Below, piece by piece: positions 1-10,609 of a stretch of 64,000 nt of DNA. Location: the NCBI GenBank assembly GCA_973895155.1, contig OZ316897.1, forward strand, positions 1,054,001 to 1,118,000, written 5' to 3'. Position numbers and translations under genes: made by a program. The notes under the pieces are model-generated. The model was not told the origin of the DNA, did no database searches, and was given only the letters and a program-made list of their open reading frames with translations. How positions within the stretch are numbered: position 1 is the stretch's first letter; every line of letters begins with the position of its first letter. The DNA is from Marsupella aquatica. Its lineage: Eukaryota > Marchantiophyta.

Positions 1-1026
1 GAGGCAAGGCCAAGTAGGTATGGAGGCTGAGTCCCCAGGATGTTCGGCCCCTAGACCATCAGTGGGGCGAACCGGGAGTGATTGCTAGAGTCGGGGCCGT
101 TCTAGTTCCGACGTGTTGGGACAAGCTTGGGACAAGCTTAGGACAAGCTACGCTATTTGGGCCATGAGCATGTCCTGGGGTCAGGGCGGTTAGTTGGTGA
201 TGGATAGGTACGAGGGGGAACCCGGGCCACGCCCAAGGATGGAGTTGTCCTGGACGGACAGTGGGTGTGGGTTCTGGTTCTGGCTTATGGCATTGGGAGG
301 ACCTATTGCTGACCTATTTACCAACATCTGTTGAGCTTGAGTTAGGATGCTAGACTTGGAGAGTTCTAGATCCTGAAGGGTTACTTACCGAGGTGCTTGG
401 TTGCTTGTGCAGATTAGTGAGGACTGTTGAGAAGCGGTCGTGTAGGAGAGCAAGTGCGGCTTCGTATGGGAGGGGCCGCTGGAGGTGCAAGGGGCACTAG
501 AGCTGCTTGCTCGAGATATTCCGTGGAGGCGTTCGGGCACCAGGGGCACTTAGGCGTGAGTGTTGGGATTGGTGAGGGCGCTGGGTGGCTAGGTCCACCA
601 CTCAAGTACAAGGGACAAAACTCCAAGATGAGGAGATGCAAATAACTATCCACACTGTCTAAAAATGAGACTGGTATCATAATAAGTACATGAGATCGCC
701 CACGGGCTAAGGAGAATGAAGAGACATGCCTCTTCATTTCCTAAGTCTAAACTAAGTAAAAATAAGAGTCAACTTTGACTAAGGGATAGTCAAATAGTCA
801 AAGCTAAGTAAAAGTCTACAAAATAAGTACTAATCTCATACTGTAATAGGAGGAGGGTCGACTACAAGTAGAGGGAGGCAAGCTACATAACCAAGGGCTA
901 TCTTCCCTTTGGTCCTCTATCCCTTCATATATTGTTGACGGAAAAGGTCCTCACGATAACGAATCAAACGGGTCTCACTGGTCTTCCGGATGGGATGTCC
1001 ATCCGGTCTGATCCAAACAAAGTAAT
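1..1026. other. Intergenic, no gene seen
   Basis: No supported gene. Reading frames on both strands here are short and have no recognisable motif. A short GGGACAAGCTT-like unit is repeated about three times around 118-150. The stretch probably belongs to the surrounding retroelement debris. Confidence 0.5.
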
Positions 1027-2650
1027 CTAATGCCATGGAATGTCTGGAGCTAGAAGAGGGAAAGGTGCTATGACCTTTCTACAGTGATAAACCCAACTCC
1101 AAAGGTCAGGAGTCTTAATCGTGGGTAGTCTCAACTTGTCGATAGGTAGCCATAGAATACCACGAGAAATTGGAACCATGTCGTAGGTGTGTGGAAAAGG
1201 AAAAGACTCACGACCAAACATAAGTGGAGGTAAAGCAGGTGCAATTGGAGGAGTGCGTGCGTCAATGAGTGACGTAATCATCCTATCAAACTGGGCGGGA
1301 AAGACAAAAAGAGGCTCAATGTCGGAAACAAAAGAGATAATAGGAGGCTGAGACATCAGAGGAGTAGGAGCTATAAATGGTACACTGGGAGGCTCTACAG
1401 GCTCAGGAATAGGTTCATCTCCTTCCCTGGTAGGAGAGGGCAATGAATCATCAAGGGGTGATAGGGTGGTATCCTCAATGGAGCAAATGGATCTGGAGGG
1501 GGTACTGGTGAAGGGGGTAAAGGCTTAGGGGTAAATGATGGAGGGATAGGGGAATTGATAATAGGGGAAGGAATGGGATCAGGTAGAGGGGCAGTAGGTA
1601 TGGATGGAGGAGGGAGTGAAGGATCAACAATAGGTACCTCCAGCTCATCTACATCCATAGGGTGATCAGGCTGTGGTGAAGGTGCAGGGGGTGAAACATG
1701 AGGGCGTGGGGCGGTACGAGACTCGGAAAGCAAAGAATGAATACAGTCAAGTAATTGCAGAGGAGTACAACTCAAGAGTCTAGTGGCCTCATCTACCAAA
1801 TGCTGGTTGAAACCAGCCACACTAGCTAGTTGCTTAGCATCACCAACAAAATCAGTCCATGACGGGTAAGAAGTGGAAGCAACAAAAGAGGGAGTTCAAG
1901 CATCCCTGGTAAATCCGGTGCTGTCGTTTGCTCCACTGGAGGGGGTCTCGGAGATGTCGTCGGTGGTGGAGTCAACTCTCTCGCTAACTCTGGCTGAGGG
2001 AGCTCAAAGTGTCTCGCTCTCCTCCTCCAATCGCTCAGCTCCACTGGTAACAAGCAGCCTCTCAAAAAGTAAATGTGCACCAAGTAGGGTGTCAGATATG
2101 TATCACCGGTAGTAGATAGGATAGCCACCTGCTTGGCAATCACCTCCGAAAGAGCTAAGGCCCAGTTGATCCTCCTCTTGCCGGTCCATGAAACAATGAT
2201 AGACCTGGTCAAGTAAACCATAGCCCTGGTGGGTTTGGTCGGATGAAAGATAGGTACAAGGAATCGGAGTAGATGAGCTAACTCCCGGTTCATGCACTGA
2301 TCAATCTTCCAACCAGACCTCCGGTCCCTGGTACCTCTAAAGTAGGGGACAGTCAAGTCCTCCCCAACGGAAATCAGTCTCTCTCCCTCCTGGCTCAACT
2401 GGTACACCTCAGAAACAATGGTGGCGGTACAAACATCAACTGAACCTCTAGTAGAGCTCCGGAAAGTGCCAGCTTGGGGTGGACGAAGAAAATCGGCAAT
2501 GATGGACCCATGCACCATATCCCAAGGAAGAAAAAGTAAGGAACTCAAACCCATCTCTACCAGGTTACTAAGGAGTCTAAAGTAAGCCTTAGGACCTGGG
2601 GGTAAGGTCACCCTAATGGCCTTACTAATTGGTAAGCTTCTGGTGGCCAT
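1027..2650 (-). pseudogene. Decayed gag-like retroelement reading frame
   Basis: Three minus-strand segments (2650-1826, 1820-1395, 1443-1027) read as one protein broken by two frameshifts, near 1890 and near 1440. The first begins with ATG at 2650. Its middle has a compact helical stretch (FLRGTRDRRSGWKIDQCMNR, then LTPYLVHIYFLRGCLLP) reminiscent of the plant-specific retrotransposon gag-associated or 'putative plant transposon protein' domain. The rest is proline-rich and low in complexity (PPPSIPTAPLPDPIPSP), typical of gag linkers. No protease, integrase or reverse transcriptase lies beside it, so it is an orphan fragment. The family assignment rests on general resemblance only; the frame breaks are seen directly. 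Confidence 0.45.
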
Positions 2651-3511
2651 AGCTCAGAAAATCTGAGAAAGCTCGAGAGCTCTCCTCCTAAAAACGGTTA
2701 AGCGTCGAGGCTCAAGAATGAAATCTCAGGGATCTAAGGTAGTTGTGCTGTTGTGAAAGAAGAAATGAACTAAAAAGAGATAGAAATGAAGGAGTTCTGA
2801 TCAGGCAAAGCTCTCAAAATTGCAATTTCTTCAATTTCAAGAAATCAGAGAGCATCGATGACCCAATACTCCTCAATGTCTTATCAATGGCAGTTCAGAA
2901 TTGGGGTGAACATTCTCTAGGCAGTTGCGCTACTATAGCAAGTGGAATGAGATCGAATGGAGGTCTAACAAGAGAGCACTAAGGATCAAAGCTCGCGCCC
3001 TACTGCCGGCCTCCATGGACGTCCCTCGAAGAAAAGAAAAAATGATCAGGCCGGCGCGGACGTCAAATTAGGTCGTGGCGGGGTGGACGTCCCGGACGTC
3101 CCTACGTAGAGGCCGTCCAAGACGTCCTCGAGTTTTTCATGCGGGCCAGCGCGGAAAGAGTCGGCCGTCCTTGGCAAAAAATGGTTGCCATCCCGGCCGT
3201 CCCTGTGTGGAAGCCGTCCAAGCCGGCGCCGTCTTTGTCGTCTTTGTGAGGAAGTCATCCAGGACGGTTGCCGTCCTGGCCGTCCCTGTGTAGAGGCCGT
3301 CCAAGCCGGCACCTCATTTTTGAATCTTCTTTCAACTTCTTGCCGTCTTGACGCTTACTATGTGAAAACCAGGGTGGCCTTGACGTCTTCCAATGGTATC
3401 CTTACCCATTTGAGCTTAAACTAACTTAATTTTGCTTAAAGGGCTTATAAAAACTTAAAATTTAAAAATTTTATGATTTTGATACTTTAACTCTCCTTTT
3501 GGAATAATCAC
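2651..3511. repeat. GC-rich tandem repeat in otherwise gene-free DNA
   Basis: Between about 3090 and 3310 a unit containing GGCCGTCCCTGTGTAGAGG is repeated three times imperfectly, starting near 3093, 3194 and 3277, with many extra GTCC/GGAC half-copies. CpG content is high compared with the flanks. The short frames through it (60-90 codons) exist because the array has few stops. The stretch 3320-3511 is AT-rich and may hold the remains of the 3' end of the neighbouring LINE. I see nothing else. Confidence 0.55.
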
Positions 3512-6511
3512 CTAATTATAGTCAGCCCAGCACCAGCTCTCGCCATCCATTCCTTTTGCTTGACCATAAATCTTGCGTGCTCCTAATGCCCAACCACAAA
3601 GGACAGTCACTGATTCCCTATCGCAAGTGCTCCACGCCTGCGTACCCTTTAAACACCGGAGCACATCACCAATCGCCCATCTACCAGGTATCCTCTCTGA
3701 GGGACAGAAAATCAGATTGGTTCTCAGCAATTCCCAGGCCTTCCAGAGATCCCCCGTATATGCCATTCCGTGGAGTGCCCCGGGGCAGCCCAGTACCATC
3801 TTGTCACGGAAGGTATATCCATTCCTCCCGCCATTCCTCCGCACCACTTTATAGTTAGTCCAACCAATCCGATTAAGATTTTCTGCAAACATTCTGGCCC
3901 ATTCCGTATCCGGGTAATCCATTGCACAGGTAAACCATTTTGATAACAGCGCATCCGAGTGACTTTGGAAATCCTTGAACCCCAGTCCGCCATCCATCTT
4001 GGGACGTGAAAGACGTGCCCAGGAAACAAGCAAAACTCGCTTACCCCCTTCATTGTTATAGCCCCATAAAAAATCCCTGCACAATGCAGTCATTTTCCTA
4101 GCCAAACCAGCGGACGCTTTTAAAAACATTATATGATAAATTGGAATTGCTTGAAGAATGTGCCTAATCAGAAGAGAACGTCCCTTAAAAGTAAGCATTT
4201 TGTTTGACCAAGAAGATAGCCTCTTCCCAATTTTATCAAGACAAAAACTATGCAGTTGTTCAGTTCTCAAATCCACCCCTAGAGGTGCACCCAGATATTT
4301 CTGTAACTCTCCTTTCTTACTAATCACACATCCAGTGGCTCTCAACCATACTGGAATGCTCATCATTGCTAGCGGGATAACAATAGATTTACGCAGATTC
4401 AATCTTGCCCCCGTGGCCAATTCATAACACTGTAGCACCGCTGTTGCTTTCAGAAAACTCCTCTCCTTAGCCAGGATAAACATCCCCAAGTCATCAGCAA
4501 CAAATCTATAGCATATCCTCAAGTCTGCCGAGACTTGAATGCCCTCTAAATGCCCAGCCTCAATCTCAGCATCCATAAAATCCATTAAAGGCTGAGTTGA
4601 TATCACAAATAGGAGAGGTGAAAGAGGGCAGCCCTGCCTAACTCCCTTCAATAGTCCAATCTCAGAGGAAAGCAGCCCATTCACATAAATGCGTGAAGAT
4701 GCCTCTTGTAATAGCGCCTTGACTAGTTTTATGAACGTTCCACTTATCCCCAGCAAGTGCATGGTTTCCCAAATATAGCTCTGATCCACCCTGTCAAACG
4801 CCTTCTCAAAGTCTAGCTTAAGGAAAAGTGATTCAACCTTCCTGTTTTTCACCCAGTCAAACTGAGAGTCAAACATTAGCCAAGCCAACAAAATGTTCTC
4901 CACGAGGTTCTCCAGTATATTTCTCCCAGGGATGAACCCTGTTTGTTGAGGACTAATAATCCTTGGTAGGATTCGAATTAGCCTTAATGCCAGTAGCTTT
5001 GCAATCAGCTTGTATACTGTGTTCAGCATAGTAAGAGGCCGTCAATCCCTAAGATACTGCTTATCCGGTTTCTTTGGAATAAACTTAATCATCCCCTCTT
5101 TAATCCCTGCAGCTAAGTTCCCTGTTAGCCAAAATTCTTGCACCATTGCTACCAGGTCGTCCTGCATGAACACCCAGCAGGCCTGGTAAACCTCTGTTGT
5201 CATCCCATCTGGTCCTGGGGCCTTATCTCTGGGTAGCATCCACAAGACTTCTTTGATTTCTTCTTTTGTTGGCAGCCCTTCCAACATTTGCATTTCCGTA
5301 ATTGTCAACACACACCTTGTGTGCGCCAGCAATCTGCTACGCTCATTCAACAATTCCATCCGTTCCCGCCTAGATGGCTCCTTAGGCGCATATAACTCCT
5401 TACATGTCTTCTCTACTTCTCCCAATATCATCATTGGATCTGTGATCACCCTGCCATTGTCCACCGTGAGGCTCCTCATTGCCTCCCGTTCTCTTTTCGC
5501 CTTTACAGTTGCGAAATAAAATCTCGAAGGTTCCTCCCCCTCACCCAACCATTTAATTCGTGCTAACCTTCGTCCTCTGTGTGCCTCCTCCAGTTCTGCA
5601 GCATGTACTTGATCTTCCATATCGATGTAGTCTCTCAACTCCTCGTCTATGTATTCATCCAGAATCTCCATTTTCAACACACGAAGCTGATTTCTTAAAA
5701 GTAGCATTTCTCCCTCTTTCTCTTTAGGCATCGCTTGCTTCTCAATGTATTTACTCCTCATATTCCTGCAGGCCTTGTCAAAGGCAAGAATAGGTTCAGT
5801 ACAGTCACCCTTTCCCTCCGCCCATGCCGCTCCTAGTGCTTCGACCATGCCCTCCATCCTTACCAGGGCTGGATTGGCCTTAAACAAAGATCTTCTCAGT
5901 CCCAATTTTCCCTCCTGCCTTCCTTCCATTAAACTAATGCAAATCATAACCAGGTCATGATCAGACAATGCCGATCCCCCGTCATGCACCAAATCAACCA
6001 GTTGATATATCCAGTCACCGTTCGCACTAAGATAAAACCGATCCAATTATCTCGATTGGACCAAAGACCCCATCCTGCTCCTTCTCCAGGTGTAGCGCGC
6101 CCCCCGTACCTCCCCCTTGATCAGCAAAGCATCCACCAGATTGAATCTAACTTTCAGAAATCGCCAGAACTCTGCTTCTCTTCCCTTAATCACGGGCGAA
6201 TCACCATTGGAGTCCTCCCTTATGTTAAAGTCCCTGCATACAATCCAGTTCTCCTGAGGCAGATGCATTTTAAGCTCATGCCACAAAATGGCTCTAAGGC
6301 GAGCAGAATTCGGTGCGTAAACACTCAGGATACCGAATTTACAGTCCGGATACTCTACGATCGCCCATACTGCTCGCCCCCTATCCACCAGCCCGGAACC
6401 CTTCCCTTTTATACCTTCAGATAATGAATGAATACTGGTAGGGACCAAAATTTCTGGACAAGTTTCTAGAAAACTCATCAATGACTCTGAAGTGAGTCCA
6501 ACAAGACCCAT
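3512..6511 (-). mobile_element. LINE (L1-type) fragment: endonuclease and reverse transcriptase, two nonsense codons
   Basis: A single minus-strand frame runs from 6511 to 3512 and is cut only by TAA at 6049-6047 and TGA at 5044-5042. The TAA falls between SR and LDRFYLS of the endonuclease C-terminus. The TGA replaces the Trp of the conserved DWRPLTMLNTVYK reverse transcriptase block. Endonuclease landmarks are FGILSVYAPNSARLRA, the RDFN version of GDFN, and SDHDL. Reverse transcriptase landmarks are DKAPGPDGMT, RVDQSYIWE, GVRQGCPLSPLLF and the catalytic FVADDL. The first part of the endonuclease is missing upstream of 6511, as expected for target-primed 5' truncation. The C-terminus stops soon after a zinc-binding-like region. 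It is non-autonomous in its present state. The plant L1 assignment follows from motif order. Confidence 0.9.
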
Positions 6512-7360
6512 AGAGGCATGGCTGTGTGATAGCTCACTCTAGTGGAAAATAGCTCACTTGAGTGGAAATTAGGTCTTGGGTTCAAATATTATGACTGACT
6601 GTTCCATTTAGGTGGGGTTTCATAGATTTTCCCTTGAAAAGAAAATGTGAGTCCACCAAGGACCCACTTCCTCTCCCAAACACATGCTCCCAAAATCCCA
6701 AAGTTCTCCAAATAAATGCACAAGTTTGCCAAAAATGAAGGTGCCTGGAAAACATATTCAAGACTTCCTCAGCAAAAGTGAAACATCTTGGCCTCCAAAA
6801 GCAGTCATCACTCTTCCCTGGTAAAAATTGACTGATGACTTTATGCAGTCCATGGGGATGAGCCAAACAAATCCCTCAGGCCATAGCTTAATACTTGCAT
6901 GGCACAAGAGCCCATTTTCAAAGCTTTCATCACAGCTAGTACAGTTGAGCAATTTCACTTTGCATATCTTGTTTCCAGTTTTTAGTCTGCAGGTGATAGC
7001 AAGCTAGGAGGGAGTCTCAAACCTTCAGGTCTGCAAAAAGATCCCTCGTCCAAAAATACCAGTTTCTAGTCTAAGGTCACAAGTGTGTAGACAAGCTTTT
7101 TGCTTTTTTGTGTCCACCATAATTTTGGTTAAGGGAAAATGACCTTGACCTTGACCGGAGGCAAAAGGGACACGTTTGAGGTGCCCTACTAGTAAAGAGA
7201 AGAAAACATTGCCAGGAAAAATGCAATGTTGCATCACAATCAGAGACATGAAAAAACTCGCTCTCTTACTCAATTGTGTCAATAAAGTGTTCTCATTTCA
7301 GAAAGTGATCTGTATCTTTAACTCGAATAATCCAGACACAGATAATTTCCTAACCTTTTA
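6512..7360. other. Intergenic, no gene seen
   Basis: No convincing gene. Frames of 60-94 codons on the minus strand lack motifs. A doubled phrase 'agctcac…tgagtggaaa' near 6530-6570 marks the junction with the truncated LINE. Confidence 0.4.
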
Positions 7361-7549
7361 AATATCCTGTCTTTCAAGGATGTAACCAAGTATTCTGTTC
7401 TAAGGAATGAATGTAATTGACTCAATATCCTGTCTTTCAAGGATGTAACCAAGTATTCTGTTCTAAGGAATGAATGCAATTAACTCAATATCCCGTCTTT
7501 CAAGGATGTAACCAAGTATTCTGTTGAAAGGAATGAATGTAATTAACTT
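7361..7549. repeat. 63-bp tandem repeat, three copies
   Basis: Copies begin at 7361, 7424 and 7487 with the phrase AATATCCTGTCTTTCAAGGA. They differ by only a few bases, and the third carries CCCG for CCTG. The repeats are contiguous with no spacers. They lie about 100 bp downstream of the stop codon of the SERAC1-like gene and could be in its 3' flank. Confidence 0.9.
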
Positions 7550-7654
7550 TCCATTGTACCATACACCGTTCACAGCAGTTCATGAGTTCGTAAAGAACTA
7601 GGAACAGGAATGATTGTCGGTCAAATTCCCAAACAGCTTGACCAAAGGTATGCA

Positions 7655-9027
7655 CTAAGAGCGAGTCGAAATTGCTTCAGATAAAAACTGCGTGAGCATG
7701 GTGTAGGATCGTGACTGTTTAGTCCCTGGTTTACAAACCGTAAAATGACCTGAATCCATAATAGTGTAGTAATTGTCCACGTCAAATCGAGCCGATGCCT
7801 CTGGAACCACTCGGCCAATAAACCTCTGCAATGAATAATGACAGAAAAAAGGTCAGTGTGTGCTAGCCAGCTGCTCTACGACGTCAAGATTCTGGGTTGG
7901 TTAAAAATTGCCAAAACCAAAATGGCTCTAGATATATCATGGGTTTGCTTTGGCGATGAAGGTACTTCGACTTGATGCCTCAGCTGAAAATGATACTGGA
8001 AATTCAATTATATAATGATTGTGCGGGACTTACCCCACACTTCGTGTCAAGACCCTCCGCCACCGCTGCCGTCCGTACTAATCTCCGCTGCATTCTAAAC
8101 TCTTCACTGATTCTCGCCCTCTCCTTATCTATCGTTTTCAGAAGTTCTAGGATTGGACTTCTACTTGGGAGAGAACTTGCAAGATCCCCTGTCCTAGAAA
8201 AACTATGTGGGGTTGCAAAGTAGAAAACTCCTGCAAAGTTGTTCAGAAAACACATAATTCTGCTAATGGTCCCAGTGTCTCGGCCAGGGTCCATCAGAGC
8301 TCTCTGTATGATAGCCGATAGAATAAATTGCTTGAGGAGAATTCCTCCCAGGCAATGACCTACAAGGTAAACCGGGCAATTCTGGCCTATATTGCACATT
8401 CTGTCTAGTATGATATCCGAGACCAACATTTCCGCTGCTAAATATGCGTCAATTGCACCTGTTGCACTCACGGATAGTATCCGTGCATCAGGAAAGTCTT
8501 GGGGGATCCAATCTCTGGGCCAAATTATTTGTGTCTCATTTGGCGGGGATCTGACCGTCCAAGTCTTCCAAAATGCATTTTGAAAATCATCCGGTTGAAG
8601 ACCGTGAAAAAATATTATTTCCATCTTCGGGATCCCCTGTGGAGAGTAAAATTCCCAGACAGAGTCGTTGAGCTGCGGAGACAGTGAAAAGACAGCATTG
8701 ATTCAGACGTGTTAATGACAAATTTCGACGTCAAACTCGTTCAAAATTCGTGTCAAATTTGGTCGGATGCGAAGAAGAGTGGCACGCCGGGGAACAGTAG
8801 AGGAATTAATGGATGCAGAATTTTTTGGTGAAGCACTGGAATGTTTAATCAGCCAATTTCTGCTTCACATTAAGTTTTAAGGGAGGGCATGTTTAGAGGT
8901 GCAAGTCTGATGTAGCGAAGTGAACATCCACGAAGCTGGAAACATCACTAACCTGTCTTATATCGGGCGGCGGGTCCACGTTGGGCCGAATCCCTGAAGT
9001 TCGCAACTTGGGCCAAAGTCGTGACAT
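7655..9027 (-). CDS. SERAC1-like alpha/beta hydrolase (possibly the C-terminal part of a larger gene)
   Basis: Exons on the minus strand: 9027-8953 (may supply a start ATG), 8672-8034 and 7825-7655, with a TAG stop at 7657. All junctions are GT-AG and phase 0. The main exon has an N-terminal strand followed by FFHG (oxyanion-type), then VYLVGHCLGGILLKQFIL. GHCLGG is the nucleophile elbow, with Cys in place of the usual Ser (GHSLGG), as in many seed-free plant relatives. FYFATPHSFSRTGD follows. The last exon has VVPEASARFD and DSGHFTVCKP, which supplies the usual His. Family members are described as lipid-remodelling or immune-type hydrolases; no substrate can be named. From 9027 the protein would be 294 aa. 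Upstream duplicated exons, and possibly the ankyrin gene, may be spliced onto it. Confidence 0.75.
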
Positions 9028-10540
9028 CTGCAGATCACATTAATCAAACATTCTTATATATCTGAGATGACACTCGACGTGGAACAGGAATAGATAGATA
9101 GCGTGAACCTGATCCGTTAAGTTCAGTGGCCAATTTCGGGAAGCTAGGGAAAATACTTCATGCACTTACAACCTTAAGCACCTACAGAAAAGTATGACAA
9201 ATCAGTTTCCACTTTCAGAGCAAGCACATAAATCGAAGGCAGGAAATATATCTGAGATGACACTCGACGTAGCAAATCCAATCGAGCACTTTCAAGGATC
9301 ACTAACCTGGGTGATACCCGGAGGTCGGTGAGCCTGCAGGCAGGCCTGCAATTTCGTCGTGAAGCTCAGGGCGAGGTCCACGGTTCCTGCCGCCTGCAGA
9401 TCCAATTCCCGGGGCAATTAGTGTCTCCAATTAAGCATTCAATATCTCAAATTTCAGTCAGGGGAAGCAGATGAGAAAGTCTGGGATTTAGTGGAGGGCA
9501 CGCCGGGGAAACAACAGACGAATCAAAGGATGCAGAATTTTCAGTGAAGCACCGAAACGTATAATCAGCCAATTTCCGCTTCAAATTAATTTTTTGAGGG
9601 AGGATCTGTTTAGAGACGCAAGTCTGATGTAGCAGTCAACACCCACAACGCTGGAGCGAACACTAACCTGTGGTATACACGATATCGGGTTCATGTCGGG
9701 TTCATGTCGGGTTCGCAACTTAGACCACCATGATCTTGACACCTGCAGATCCCATTCAAGCATTCGTCAGTGATTCCTATTTAACTGCTCGATACCGCGA
9801 ACCTGATCCATTAAGTTCAGTGACAAAGTCCTTGATACGGAGAAGAGTGGCACACCGGGGAACAACAGAGGAATTAACGGACGCATAAGTTCTTTGTGAA
9901 GCACCGAAATGTATAATCAGCCAATTTCTGCTTCAAATTAAGTTAATTTGAGGAAGGATATGTTTAGAGACGCAAGCGAAGTGAACAACCACGACGCTGG
10001 AATGCTCGACCAAACTAAGTTCATCGATTACTAACCTGTCTTATACCGGGTGGCGAGTTCACATCGGGCAGAATCTCTGCTGTTTGCAACTCGGGCCGGA
10101 GTCTTGACACCTGCAGATCACATTAATCATGCATTTATATACGGATTCCTGTTTAATTTCTTGATAGCGCGAACCTGATCCATTAAGTTCAGTGGCCAAT
10201 TTCGGGACCGAAAATACTTCATCACTTACAACCTTAAGCAACTACAGAAAACATGACAAATCAGTTTCAACTTTCAGATCACGGAGATAAACTTGAAGGC
10301 GGGGATATATCTGAGGGGACACTAGACGTAGAAACGTGAACAACATGACGCGAATCCAGTCGAGCATTTTCAGAACTCACTAACCTCGGTTTTCCGGCGC
10401 GATAATTGGCTGAGCTCCACGGTTCCTGCCACCTGCATATCAAATTCCCGGGGCAATTAGTGTGTACAATTAAGGATCCATACTCAAAAATGTCACTGAG
10501 GGGAAGCAGACGAACATGTCTGGGATTTAGTGGAGCATTT
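8790..10540 (-). repeat. Tandem segmental duplication carrying five phase-0 mini-exons
   Basis: About 700 bp of sequence is repeated two and a half times (roughly 8790-9495, 9496-9830, 9840-10540). On the minus strand each unit carries perfect splice signals (CTGCAG acceptor, GTTAGT donor) around small open exons. Type A exons: 10110-10036, 9742-9668 and 9027-8953, each 75 nt, beginning VSRLRP, VSRSWW and MSRLWP. Type B exons: 10432-10385 (48 nt) and 9393-9307 (87 nt), beginning VAGTVE and AAGTVD. The middle unit has lost its B exon. Every exon is a multiple of three and phase 0 at both ends, so any combination can be included or skipped without changing the frame of the hydrolase exon at 8672. 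Confidence 0.75.
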
Positions 10541-10609
10541 ATGTCTACGGTACAGTCCCCAAAACTATAAAATGCCTAGAGATTCATTGCATCCAGTCCT
10601 GAATAATCG

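Noticed and set aside
7361-7549. Regularly repeated units that might suggest a CRISPR array
   Set aside because: The 63-bp copies are contiguous with no unique spacers, and the surroundings are eukaryotic.
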